Origin: Prorocentrum cordatum
Taxonomy: Eukaryota; Sar; Dinophyceae; Prorocentrales; Prorocentraceae
Direction of reading: 5' to 3'
Assembly (NCBI GenBank): GCA_963575745.1
Contig: CAUYUJ010008125.1
Span: forward strand, 195,175 to 222,944
DNA: 27,770 nt
Positions within the stretch are counted from its first letter, which is position 1, and every line of letters starts with the position of its first letter. The notes under the pieces are model-generated. The model ran no database searches and had not been told where the DNA came from. It was given only the letters and a program-made list of their open reading frames with translations. This document shows, piece by piece, positions 16,756 to 25,744 of the stretch. The position numbers and the translations under genes are program-made.

Positions 16756-17364
16756 GGTGCGCGGCCCCCTCGCCGCGCCTAGGCCGCAGCCACATTTTCA
16801 TCATTTTCGTGAGGAAGTCTCAGGCAAAACGTGGGTGTCCGGATCCGGTTGTTTTGTTGTCCCCCGTTTTCCCTTGCAAAAAATAGCTAAAGTGGACATT
16901 TCTTGTTCTAACATAACCAAACTTCAAGAATCCCTTGCAAAAAATAAGGTAAAGTGGACATTCGCGCGCGCAAGACGAAATCCTTCCAAAACCTTAGTTT
17001 TCGTAGCGATTTTAACATAAAAACATCAAAAAACCAATGGTTTTTCAAAAAAAATGTCAAAATTTCATCCCGCGCGCTCTTGCGGATTCGTAGGAAACCC
17101 AACACTTTTTAAACATTTCTGTCAAACGGGCTTTTGCGAGCAACTTTTTCGAACTTCTGCAACAACGGTTGCGCACCTGCCAGGGCCATCATCCCTGTCA
17201 AATAATACCATGCGGGACACATTCGTTTTTTCTTCGCGCGCGCACGCCGTCGTCGTCGGCCGCGGGGCCCTGAATAGTAGCCACGGTCGTCCGCATGCCA
17301 CGAAGTGAAGTGTCCGAACGTCATAGGGCGGGAAGCTGGGTGTGGGTGGTGGCGAAGAGTCGTT
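16756..17364. other. No gene recognised; AT-rich island with a duplicated block
   Basis: From about 16860 to 17130 the DNA is distinctly AT-rich for this window. CCCTTGCAAAAAATAGCTAA (16871) and CCCTTGCAAAAAATAAGGTA (16932) begin two copies ending in AAGTGGACATT, 61 bp apart. Open frames are short. It could be a foreign insert or an old transposon piece. Confidence 0.5.
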
Positions 17365-17720
17365 TGGAAATTTGGTAGAGCTTGAACCGGCCCCCCCACA
17401 AAGTGGGGGTATTGCCCGCCTCCTATGAAAACCCTGGCACTGGTGAGAACGGAGTGTCCCCACGTGCTAGTAATTGTTGTTGTTGTTGTTGTTGTTGCTG
17501 TTGTTGCTGCTGCTGCTGCTGTTGTTGTCGTTGTTGAAGACTCATATCGTAAGAATACTTATTGCTGATCTCCTGAAGCGGTTCCGCGTGCTCTCGCTTC
17601 GACGCCAGCAGCATTTTTTCTGAAAGCGAGGCTCCCGCTCGAGCGTTGGCTTGAGGCTTGACCCTAAAAGTGGGCCCTTGGAGGCCCAGTTACGACAACA
17701 GCGGCTCCGGCTCGATACTT
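17365..17720 (+). repeat. Composite GTT unit, copy 1
   Basis: A GTGGGGGTATTGCCCGCC block is followed by (GTT)n with GCT units (17474-17536), then TTGAAGACTCATATCGTAAG and AATACTTATTGCTGATC. A CATTTTTTCTGAAAGCGAGG segment follows, then GACAACAGC, and the unit runs into 41-42-bp minisatellite units. The same order of parts occurs from 18075 and from 21055. Confidence 0.7.
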
Positions 17721-18070
17721 CCTCACAAGTTACCTCGACACCCTGGCCAGAGAGGCCCCCCGAACAGGAACGGCGCTCCCGCTTCGCAATTTAAGTTGGC
17801 GGAGGCCCAGCCACGACGACAAGGGCTCCTGCTCGATATTTCCTCACGATTTACTCCGAGAGCCCCTGGCCAAGAAGGCCCCCGAACTCAGGAACGGCAC
17901 TCTCGCTCGAGACTTTCCCGTAATTCAGGCAAGCTGTTGGAGGCCTGGACACGGCGACAAGGGCTCCCGTTCGATATTTCTCCATAGGTATTCCGAGAGC
18001 CCCTGGCCAGAGAAGCCCCCGAACTCAGGAACGGCGCTCTCGCTCGAGACTTCTTCGCGTTTCAGTCAGT
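17624..18070 (+). repeat. CTCCCG minisatellite array 1 (higher-order form)
   Basis: CTCCCGCTCGAGACTTCC-type anchors at 17632, 17705, 17776, 17826, 17900, 17964 and 18037. Alternate anchors are 121-138 bp apart, and GCGACAAGGGCTCC...CCCCTGGCCAGAGAAGCCCC segments repeat with them. The array is therefore built of composite units of about 125-138 bp. Confidence 0.75.
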
Positions 18071-18074
18071 GGCC

Positions 18075-18359
18075 GACAAGGAAGAGATTCCCACCGAAAG
18101 GGGGTGCAATCGAAGACGAAGTGGGGGTTGGGGTATACGGAATGCAAGACACGTGTGCCAGTAAAAGCGAACAGTCTTAAATTGAGTGTTGAACTTTCAC
18201 TTCTGAAGAAAAAGTATTGTTGATCCCCCCCGTCTGGTGCACATTGTTTTTTCGATTGAAGTGCCCTTCTTGGGGCTCGCACTCTTGGTTTTTATCAGGG
18301 GAAGTCTTGAGGGTCAAACTGCGTTGTTGGCCCCCGGTTTACAACAACAACAACAACGG
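18075..18359 (+). repeat. Composite GTT unit, copy 2
   Basis: Box B (CCGAAAGGGGGTGCAATCGA, AGACGAAGTGGGGGTTGGGG) is followed by AAAAGCGAACAGTCTTAAAT and then TGTTGAACTTTCACTTCTGA and AAAGTATTGTTGATCCCCCC. Next come a TTTTTTCGATTGAAGTG block and a GGGGAAGTCTTGAGGGTCAA block, and the unit ends in (CAA)n (18341-18357). The (GTT)n part is reduced to TGTTG here. Confidence 0.75.
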
Positions 18360-18610
18360 CTCCCGCTTGATACTTCCTCACCGTTTATTGAAGAATCGCG
18401 CCATCGTTTAGGACTTCCTTGAAATTTACCACCGGATCGCTGCTCCCGCTTGATACTTCCTCACAATTTATTGAAGAATCGCGCTCACGCTTGGGACTTC
18501 TTCGCAACTCACCACCGAATCGCGGCTCCCGCCTGATACCTCATCACAATTTATTCAGGTGCCGCTCCTCGACGCTCAGGAATCGCGCTCCCGCTACATA
18601 TCGCTTGGCG
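18360..18610 (+). repeat. CTCCCG minisatellite array 2 (41-42 bp)
   Basis: Anchors CTCCCGCTTGATACTTCCTC at 18360, 18401, 18443, 18484, 18526 and 18589, spaced 41, 42, 41, 42 and 63. Consensus continues ACAATTTATTGAAGAATCGCG. The final 63-bp step also occurs in the 21367 array and resembles the 64-bp steps at 14014. Confidence 0.88.
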
Positions 18611-18639
18611 GTTCAAGCAGAATTTACGCTTCAACGACC

Positions 18640-19275
18640 CGCCCGCTCGACCCGCCCGTCTGGTCCTGCCCGCCCGACCAGCCCGTTAGGGACTGCAGTC
18701 GCCGCTCGCTGGCCTTCGGCCGCCTTCGATGCCCCTCGCTGCCCGTATTGGTTCCGCGGTCGCCTTCGCTCGCTGCCCTTGGTGGCCCCGTTGCTGCCCT
18801 CACTGGCCCCGTCGCTGCCCACTGTGGCCCCGCATTATATGCCCTTCGTGGCCCCCGCTCGCAGTCGCCCGTCGTGGCCCCATACGCATGCCCTTCGTAG
18901 CCCCGCTGTCGCCCTTCGTGGCCCTCTCGCTGCCCTTCGTGGCCCCTTTGCTGCCCTCAGTGGCCCCGCTGTCGCCCTTGGTGGCCCCATATACGAATGC
19001 TAATCGTGGCCCCCGCTCGTTCGCGCCCGTCGTGGCCCCATATGCGTGCCCTTCGTGGCCCCGCTGTCGCCTTTCGTGGCCACTTCTCTGCCCTTCGTGG
19101 CCCCGTTTCTGCCCTCAGCGGCCCCGTCGCTGCCCTCTGTGGCCCTGGATTACTTGCCCTTCGTGGCCCCCGCTCGCTCGCGCCCTTCGTGGTCCCATAC
19201 GCATGCCCTTCGTCGCCCCGCTGTCGCCATTCGTGGCCCCCTCGCTGCCCCTCGTGGCCGGGCTTCGGGGGGCCG
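18640..19275. repeat. 157-bp higher-order repeat of CCCTTCGTGGCCCCGCTGTC units
   Basis: Monomers of about 21-24 bp (CGTGGCCCCGCTGTCGCCCT) fill the region. CATACGCATGCCCTTCG-type markers at 18881, 19039 and 19196 are 158 and 157 bp apart, revealing a higher-order unit of about seven monomers. All + frames are open because monomers have few stops, but this is repeat, not a recognisable gene. Confidence 0.85.
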
Positions 19276-19289
19276 CGTCCTCCTCGCCC

Positions 19290-19425
19290 TCCGCGCTCAC
19301 TCTTTCTCTCCTTTTTTCCCCCCCCCCCCCCTCTCTCTCTCTCTCTCTCTTTTTTTTTTTTCTCTCTCTCTCTCTCTCTCTTTCTCTTTCTCACTCTTCA
19401 ACTCTCTCTCTCTCTCGCTTTCTTT

Positions 19426-19464
<39 letters not shown>

Positions 19465-19840
19465 CCCCCCTCTCCTTTCGCAGCTGTCCCTCCCGTCCCT
19501 CCGTCCCTCCCTGCTCCCTCCTCCCCCTTCCCCCCCCTTATCGTCATTGTCGTCGTCGTCGTCGTCGTCCCTGGCCGCCACCGTTGGGGCCCGCCTGCCG
19601 CCTGGAGCCCGGCACTCCGACCCTTCAGCCAGCCCGGCCGATAATCCGTGCGACTGCCTCGCCGCCTGCCGAGGGCCAGCCTGTCGGCCATTCAGCCCCC
19701 ACCCTTCTCCCTCTCCTCCTTCCCTTCCTCCCTCCTTCCCTCCTTCCCTCCCTTCCTCCTCCTCCTTCTCCTTCTCCCTCCTCCTCTTCCTTCTCCTCCC
19801 TCCTCTCGTCGTGGTCGTCGTCGTCGTGGTGAGCCCGCTG
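19290..19840. repeat. Long pyrimidine-rich microsatellite region
   Basis: Poly-C, (CT)n, poly-T and CTTCC repeats over about 550 bp, with a short (GTC)n at 19547-19568 and GTCGTCGTGGTG at 19805-19830. Frames encode only Ser/Leu/Pro runs. Confidence 0.9.
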
Positions 19841-19875
19841 TCTGTCCATCTTGGGGTCGGGTTGCCGCGGGTCGG

Positions 19876-19896
19876 TGTGTGTGTGTGTGTGTGTGC
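19876..19896. repeat. (GT)n microsatellite
   Basis: About ten GT units in otherwise unassigned GC-rich sequence (19845-20190) that shows no recognisable gene. Confidence 0.9.
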
Positions 19897-20196
19897 ACCG
19901 CTGGCGTTGCCACTGGTCAGGCCGACGGTCCGCCGCTTGCCGGGGCCCGGTTTGCCGGCCTTTGAGACGCGCGTGTTCCGCTGGCCCAGGTTCTTCTGTG
20001 GGCTTCGAATGAAGGCCTCCCGAGGACCCCGGGGCGTTCCCGCAGGTTTTCGGAGCTTCTGGAATTGGTCGGTGGTCATCGGGGCCATTCCGAGGCCCCC
20101 CAGAGGTCATGGGAGGGTTTCGGGTGCCTTCCAATCCTCCCGCGCCTTGTTTCCGCACCAGTCTCTGCTCGTATCCACCTGCCCCCACTTTTCAAC

Positions 20197-20197
<1 letters not shown>

Positions 20198-20268
<71 letters not shown>
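20198..20268. repeat. Poly(T) run of 71
   Basis: An uninterrupted run of about 71 T, directly followed by (AT)n. It could be the poly(A) tail of a minus-strand retrocopy or a replication-slippage product. Homopolymer length may also be an assembly error. Confidence 0.95.
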
Positions 20269-20293
<25 letters not shown>

Positions 20294-20298
20294 AAGTG

Positions 20299-20368
<70 letters not shown>
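20269..20368. repeat. (AT)n tract interrupted once by AAAGTGTT
   Basis: (AT)n at 20269-20292, then AAAGTGTT, then (AT)n to 20367 followed by AAAGTTTC. TATAAAGT therefore ends both halves, as if a unit had been duplicated. The tract is fully self-complementary. Confidence 0.95.
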
Positions 20369-20371
<3 letters not shown>

Positions 20372-20384
20372 TTCTTCATTCTTT

Positions 20385-21050
20385 CCTTTTTTATTCATTC
20401 TCATTTCGTTCGTGCTCCATTGTGCTATTCCTCAGTTCTTCGCGTTCCGCCCGCTCCCCCCGAGGCCGCCCCATCCCACCCCAGCAATCTCCGCCCCTTC
20501 CCGCTCGCATTCCGCATGTCTCCCACGTGCTTCCCAGCCCCTCCTCCAGATTCCTCCGTGCGCCCCCCGCTCCTCCGCGCTCCCCCCGGTCCCTTTTCTC
20601 CATTCTTCGCCGCTCCTCCTCCTGAGACCCTAATTACTCTTGTCCACTCCATCCTAATCCTGTCCGCGTCCCCGCGCTCCTCTCGACGCGGTTGCAGTTC
20701 TCGCTATCCTCCCGCCCCGCTCCCCCGACATTCCTCTTCTTTTCAGGGTTCCACGACGTGTGTTTCCGACGCCAGTTCGCAGCTGAACGCCCCCCCGTGG
20801 GGGTATCCGCGATATGTTCTTTCAAGGGGGTGGTGCGTGGCGTTGTTTATGGCGCGACCCGCGGCGCAACTGATTGTTAACCTGTGTTGGGGTGGCGGGC
20901 GCGAGCCATGGCGCAATCTGAACCCCCCCTGCAGCGCAGATCACCGCCCTCCCTCCTTCTTGCCCCATCCCTTCCCATCCTCCGATCCCTTCGTCCTCGT
21001 TCCCCCCCGTTATCTGTTGGCCTTCATTTTCAAGGGCTTCGCCGACCGCG
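20385..21050. other. No gene recognised; one acceptor-like site
   Basis: Pyrimidine-rich to 20745, where CCTCTTCTTTTCAG gives a good acceptor. The following GGTTCCACGACGTGTGTTTC opens a frame (GSTTCVSDASSQLNAPPWGY) that is protein-like but unrecognised and has no clear donor. The rest is mixed sequence. Confidence 0.4.
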
Positions 21051-21054
21051 CGTG

Positions 21055-21366
21055 GCAGGGAATGAACATGCCCTTCAAAAGGGGGCGCGATCGAAGACGG
21101 AGAGGGCGGGTATCCAAGGTTTGGGGTATGCGTATCGAATGACATGCGAGCGAATCTGAGCGAACCGCCCCAAAATGATTGTTGTTGTTGTCGTTGTTGT
21201 TGAATTCTCATTCCCGAATAATATTTATTGTTGATCCCCCTTCGCCGGTGCGTGCTGTTTTTTCTGAATCGAAGTGTGCCCCATTGACGCTCGCACCCTG
21301 TTTTTAACAAGGACAGTCTTGGTGCTCAAGGTGGGCCCCTGTCCCCCCGGATTGCAACAACGACGG
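21055..21366 (+). repeat. Composite GTT unit, copy 3
   Basis: Box B (CAAAAGGGGGCGCGATCGAA, GACGGAGAGGGCGGGTATCC) is followed by CGAATGACATGCGAGCG and AATGATTGTTGTTGTTGTCG. Then come TTGAATTCTCATTCCCGAAT, AATATTTATTGTTGATCCCC, a TTTTTTCTGAATCGAAGTG block, an AAGGACAGTCTTGGTGCTCA block and CAACAACGACGG. This is the best copy for defining the family. The (GTT)n at one end and (CAA)n at the other are inverted. Confidence 0.8.
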
Positions 21367-21660
21367 CTCCCGCCTGAGACTTCCTCCAAATATACTCATG
21401 ACCCCCGCTCCTGAAACGCCCTCACAATTTATTCAGGATCGGTGCTCCCGCCTGTGATTTTCTCGCAATTTAGTCAGGACCACCGCTCCCATCTGACACT
21501 TCCTCACAATTTGCTCAGGAACGGCGATCCCGCTTGAGATTGCATCGCGATCGAACAAAGATTTCCTCGCAACTTAATCAAGACCCCCGCTCCCGCCAGA
21601 GAACCCGTCACATGTTATTCAGGAGTTGCGCCCTCGTCTGTGCTTCCCATGCGCTCTCGC
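21367..21660 (+). repeat. CTCCCG minisatellite array 3 (41 bp)
   Basis: Anchors CTCCCGCCTGAGACTTCCTC at 21367, 21408, 21445, 21486, 21527, 21590 and 21631, spaced 41, 37, 41, 41, 63 and 41. Consensus continues ACAATTTATTCAGGAACGGC. Diverged units go on to about 21785. Confidence 0.88.
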
Positions 21661-21789
21661 CATACTCAGGCATCCCGCTTGAAAATCCCACAGCCCGACC
21701 CACCCGTCAGGGGATCGCCCGCCCGTCGTGGGCTCCCGCCCGAGACTTCCTTCAGGAACGGCACTTTCGCTTAGGACTTTCTCGAGCGT

Positions 21790-22185
21790 TCACGCTCTTA
21801 CCTTCCTGCTCCTCCTTCCTCTCCCTCGTCCCTCCTCCCTCCTCTCCTTCCGTCTCTCACCCTCCTTTCTTCCCTCATCCTTGTGCCTCTCTGCCCTATC
21901 CCCTCTCCCTCCTCTCCCTCCTCCCTTTTCCCTCCCCTCTCCTGCCTCCTGCCTCCCTTTTTTTTCTCTCAATTTATGTATCTTTCTCTGTCTTTCTCTC
22001 CCTTCCCTCTCTCTTTCTCTACCTCTCTTATCGTTTTTTGTTGTTCTCTCCCTCTGCCTCTAATGAACCGCCCCCCTCTTCGCTCCTTCTCTCCTTGCGT
22101 GTTCCCTCTTCTTTCGTCCCTCTCCTTCCCTTCCTCCCACTCTCCCTCGTTTTCCCCCTCCTTTTTTTTGCAGGGCCCACACCAA
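21790..22185. repeat. CT-rich tract ending in a strong acceptor-like site
   Basis: CTCCTTCC/TCTCTC repeats end in CCTCCTTTTTTTTGCAG at 22173, a near-ideal acceptor. The next 80 bp read PTPIPMAGTCMPTKDGPPVQ and then LCPPV and a stop in one frame. It could be a terminal exon, but box B copy 5 starts right behind it. Confidence 0.7.
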
Positions 22186-22269
22186 TTCCAATGGCGGGCA
22201 CATGTATGCCCACGAAGGATGGTCCGCCCGTTCAGCTTTGCCCGCCTGTCTAAGCCCGCCGCCCCCCGC

Positions 22270-22388
22270 AAAGCGAAAGGATCCCCCCAAAGGGGGTGTG
22301 TTCGAAAACAAAAAGGGCGGGTATCGAGGGTGTGTGGGATTCGCTTTGAATGACGCGCGGGCAAGTAAGAGCGAACAGTCTTATAATG

Positions 22389-22469
<81 letters not shown>

Positions 22470-22471
22470 GC

Positions 22472-22517
<46 letters not shown>

Positions 22518-22518
22518 G
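22270..22518 (+). repeat. Box B copy with long (GTT)n
   Basis: CCAAAGGGGGTGTGTTCGAA and AACAAAAAGGGCGGGTATCG lead through AAGAGCGAACAGTCTTATAA into TGATT(GTT)n, 22387-22518, nearly uninterrupted. AGCGAACAGTCTT is identical to the 18075 copy. The 3' part seen at 21055 is missing: GC-rich sequence follows directly. Confidence 0.85.
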
Positions 22519-22824
22519 GGGGCAGCCGGCCGCGCCGCGCCGAGGTCGTTGCCAGCCTCCGCAAGAGCGTGCCGCCGGAGGCCGCGGGGCCCGCGGCGGC
22601 CTGGGCGGGTGCCGTCTCCTCTTCGGGGCCCGCGGAGGCCAGGGCTCTTGCGGGCCAGGGTTTTTTCCTCCGTTGTCGCTGTTGGCGATCTCGGCGGGCA
22701 CGGCGGCGAGAGGGCCAGAGGCAGCGTCAGGGGTGGCGATTTCGGCGGACACGGCGTCGAGAGGGTCGGGGGCAACGTCAGGGGGGGTAGGCTCAGGTGG
22801 GCGACGCCTAAGAAACCGGTTCGC
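22381..22824 (-). CDS. Low-complexity coding candidate with Ala/Pro repeats and a poly-Gln end
   Basis: On the minus strand a GTCGGCGCAG acceptor precedes ANRFLRRRPPEPTPPDVAPD, then an internally repeated segment (PLDAVSAEIATPDAAS and PLAAVPAEIANSDNGG), a Pro/Arg-rich stretch and a poly-Gln run that ends QSL-stop. The repeat motif P-L-x-A-V-x-A-E-I-A-x-x-D recurs in the minus frame at 23237-23476 (EALSGVPAETASSDDGGEPL), which argues that both are coding on this strand. The poly-Gln comes from the (GTT)n repeat of a dispersed element, so it may be fortuitous. The family is not recognised. Confidence 0.3.
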
Positions 22825-22976
22825 CTGCGCCGACATTGGCGCGTCAGCTGCTCGTGCGAGGTCGCGCGTGAGCGCCCTCGTTTTCAATGTAGCGTGCCGC
22901 GAGGACTGCCCGCGTAAGCCACCGCGTAAGGTCGCTCCGTCATCTTGCGTAAGACCCGTTTTTGATCGTCGCCCAT

Positions 22977-22996
22977 GTGTGTGTGTGTGTGTGTGT
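22977..22996. repeat. (GT)n microsatellite
   Basis: About ten GT units. On either side the word GCGTAAG recurs (about 22913, 22924 and 22946), a donor-like word on the + strand. Confidence 0.9.
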
Positions 22997-23024
22997 TTGC
23001 CGACCCCCGCTCGCCCACTGTTCC

Positions 23025-23215
23025 AGGAGGAGGAGGAGGAAGAGGAGGAGGAGGAGGGGGAGGAGGAGGAGGACGAGGAGCAGCAGGAGGAGGAGGAGGA
23101 AAAGGAGGAGAAGGGGGAGGAGGAAGAAAAGGAGGAAAAGGGAGGAGGAGGAGGAGGAGGAGGAGGAGGAGGAGGAGGAGGAGGAGGAGGAGGAGGGGGA
23201 GGAGGAGGAGGGTGA
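23025..23215. repeat. (GGA)n microsatellite
   Basis: GGAGGAGGA purine repeat over about 190 bp. If the minus-strand gene is real, this is its intron pyrimidine tract, lying between the two coding pieces. A GTAGGC donor-like site on the minus strand lies at about 23240. Confidence 0.93.
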
Positions 23216-23236
23216 GGTTTCGCTCGCTACGGGGGC

Positions 23237-23476
23237 CTACCGCAGTTTCATCGGGGGCCGCTTCCACATCGGTGCTTCCCTCCCTGAGCGAGTCCCTCCC
23301 TGATGCTTCCCCTCGCTCGCAGACAGAGGCTCTCCTCCGTCGTCGCTGCTAGCAGTCTCGGCGGGCACGCCAGAAAGGGCCTCGCCTTCGGGTGTCGAAG
23401 GACTTGCCCTTTCTTCCTCGGCGGAAGCCAGCGGAAGCTCGGCGGAAGCCGGCGGAAGCAAACGTCGACCTCCCAA
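23237..23476 (-). CDS. Second piece of the minus-strand low-complexity gene
   Basis: The minus frame reads RRLLPPASAELPLASAEEER, then PSTPEGEALSGVPAETASSD and DGGEPLSASEGKHQGGTRSG, ending at a stop overlapping a GCG/GTAGGC donor-like site. It shares the V-P-A-E-x-A-S-S-D repeat motif with 22381-22824. No ATG is evident, so it would be an internal exon. The GCGGAAGC repeat (23425-23460) adds more low complexity. Confidence 0.28.
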   Translation of the reverse strand: MGGRRLLPPASAELPLASAEEERASPSTPEGEALSGVPAETASSDDGGEPLSASEGKHQGGTRSGREAPMWKRPPMKLR

Positions 23477-23589
23477 GAGATGACAACATGCTTGGATTCA
23501 TGGTTTCTGGAATCGGCCATATGGCGCCGCGCCGTCTGTTCCGACGCGTGGCCTTGCGTCTTGCGGAGGGCGCCTTGGCCACCAGGGTA

Positions 23590-24420
23590 AACTCCGCCTC
23601 GGACGCAAGGTTCGCCGTGGGGTTTGCAGCGGTGCCGGCTTCGTCTGCTTGGGTCCGTTCAGATCAATCGGCGCGGCGACATATGTTTTGGGGAGTTTTT
23701 GGTCGGATCGAGACCTCCAGAGGCCTCGGAGACTTCCTGAGATCTCCATGAGAGACCCCTGGAGACCGACCGAAGACTTCCGAGCGGGGTAAATGGCTGG
23801 TTGGGCGGAGAGCAACAATAGCCGTGTACCAGCACAATGGACTCCACATTGGACTGTGTTGGAGTCTTCAGGAGCTTGCCGGGCTCTGAGGTTCGTGTGA
23901 TGATCTAGTAGCCCCCACGTGTGTCATTGGCCCCGCTTGTGTTGCCAAGGCGTTCATCGTTTATGTATTGTACCAGTATCGGATCAGATGATTCGTTCAC
24001 CCCGGTTGTAGTGCAGTTAGGTTTTGGTGGCGCCGTAATGCGATCGGTCTGAACTGTCGCTTCGCGGGAGCGGGTGTCTTCAGAGTTCGTTCTCCGTCGT
24101 ACAGTTTCCAGTTGCGACGCGTGGGATGTGAAGATGTGCGCGTGTGTGCATTGAAATGACGGCACACCAGTTTGCCCCGTCCACGGGAATCGCGGGGACA
24201 GTATGAACGCTCGCGCCCGCCTCGGTGACGTTGTTGCCAACTTTGTGATCATGCTTCGGCGGCGAGCCTGGGGAGAAATGCGAAGGAGACGGCTCTCTCA
24301 GAAGGCTCGGAAGTCCCCCGGCCTTCCGAGAAGTCTTCTAAGCTTTCCTCGACGACAGAAACTTTCCAGAAGGCGCGAGGGCTTCTGAGAAGTTTCGCCG
24401 CCTTCTGAGAAGTCCGTCTC
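23590..24420. other. No gene recognised
   Basis: Mixed-composition sequence. A GAGACCTCCAGAGGCCTCGG-like short repeat covers 23708-23785. AGAAG(T/G)C(T/C)-type words recur at 24300-24415 (GAAGTCCCCCGGCCTTCCGA, GAAGTCTTCTAAGC, GAAGTTTCGCC). Open frames lack motifs. Confidence 0.4.
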
Positions 24421-24424
24421 ACTC

Positions 24425-24760
24425 TCATTTCCCCCCCTCGCTCGCCGCCGTCGGATGCTCCTGATGCTCAGTCCTGCTCCTGGTGCCGCTCCTCCGCCCT
24501 ACCTCCCTGCCTCGCTCTCCCCTCTTCCCCCCCTCTGCCCCTCTCCCTCGACCCCTCTCCCTCGATCCCTCTCCCTCCCCATCCAGCTCCCTCCGTCCCT
24601 CTCCCTCCTCCGCCTCCCTTTCCACCTCCTTCTCCTCCTCCGTTTGCTCCTCCTCCTCCGTTTCCTCCTCCCTCCTCCCTGCCCCTCTCCTTCTCCCTGC
24701 CTTCCTTCCTCCTCCTTTTCGGATCCCTCTTCCCCTTTCTCTTTTCCCTCCTCTTGATGG
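24425..24760. repeat. CT-rich microsatellite region
   Basis: CTCCCTCC/CTTCCTCC repeats over about 330 bp with no credible gene. It precedes the candidate exon at 24927. Confidence 0.85.
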
Positions 24761-24926
24761 CTTGCGGCGTGGCACGCTTCTCCCTTTACACGGGCTCCTC
24801 GGCAGGTCTCCTCTCCTCGCCGCCTGTCTCGTGCCCAGACTTCCAGCGGATTTGATTATTTCGATTCCGAAGTTTTTCCTTCTATTTCGGTTTCCGCGGC
24901 CCGTCTGTGGGCTCGGGGAGCATCAG

Positions 24927-25011
24927 AATTGGATCCGGAAGGCAAAGCTGTCCCTCGGGAAGAGGTCGAGATCTCTGGGGCCCGCAGAGTGACCAAACCA
25001 ATACCTCACAG
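24927..25011 (+). CDS. Candidate exon (ELDPEGKAVPREEVEISGAR)
   Basis: Between GAGCATCAG and a CTCACAG/GTTGGG boundary, one frame reads ELDPEGKAVPREEVEISGAR and then RVTKPIPHR. The composition (D, E, K, R, P and beta-prone residues) is far more protein-like than the other frames. The acceptor lacks a nearby pyrimidine tract and the donor is GTTGGG, so the boundaries are tentative. A pyrimidine tract then a purine tract follow. The family is not recognised. Confidence 0.3.
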
Positions 25012-25014
25012 GTT

Positions 25015-25420
25015 GGGGTTCCCCTCCCTCCTTACCTCTTCTATTCCCTGACTGCCCTCGTCTTCCTGTCCCCCTCCCCTATCCTTCCTTTCTCCTCCCC
25101 TCCAGAGGGACTGCGAGGGGGAGAGAGAGAGGCAGGCAGAGGGAGAGGAGGGTGGAGGGAGGGTGAGAGGGGACGGAGGGGCAGACAGGATGGTGATGAA
25201 GAGCTGGGGAGAGGGGGAGGAGAGACAGAGGAAGGTGGAGAAGGGAAGCGGGAGAGCGGGAGGGGGAGTGGGGAGGGCGCGGGAGAGGTCGAGAGCGATG
25301 GAGTCCGGGAGCGAGAGGAGGGGAGGGCGAGGGGTGGGGGGACAGAGAGGCGGACGGGGTGGCGATTGGGAGCTCGGGGTGGGAGAGGCGCGGACAGAAG
25401 GTCAAAGGAGGAAGGGTCAA
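25015..25420. repeat. Pyrimidine tract (25015-25105) followed by purine tract (25112-25420)
   Basis: CCCTCCTTACC/TCTCCTCCCC gives way to GGGAGAGAGAGAGGCAGGCA and (GGGAGA/GGAGGG)n. This is the mirror of the purine-then-pyrimidine arrangement at 535-1175. Confidence 0.85.
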
Positions 25421-25740
25421 CCATACTGCTACCCTCGCCTCCCCTTCGCCTTTTTGGGCCTCCTGGGAGGCCCTCGTCGCCACCGCTGGGTTCGCCTCGA
25501 ATTTCTGGTCAAAACGCGCTCCAGGAGAGGTCCAGGGAGTAGCGTTATTGGCACCTGTTGGTTTCCCCAGAAGTCGAGTATGGGATCGAGTTTCCCCACG
25601 CTTGGGAATTTTCGCCGAACTCGCGAACAATACATCGAATCTTCGTATATCCGTAAGGGCTTCGCCCCCTGCCGCCGGCTCCTTCTCTCGGAGAATGGGT
25701 TATACAAGAGTTATGTTGTGAGGCCTGGGCGCCGTCGTGA
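25421..25740. other. No gene recognised
   Basis: Non-repetitive sequence with open frames on both strands. A minus frame at 25429-25707 is 92 codons. Nothing is recognised. Confidence 0.4.
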
Positions 25741-25744
25741 ATCA

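Noticed and set aside
18729-19832. 367-codon Trp/Pro-rich frame
   Set aside because: Translation of the GGCCCC-rich higher-order repeat and a CT tract. All three + frames are similarly open.
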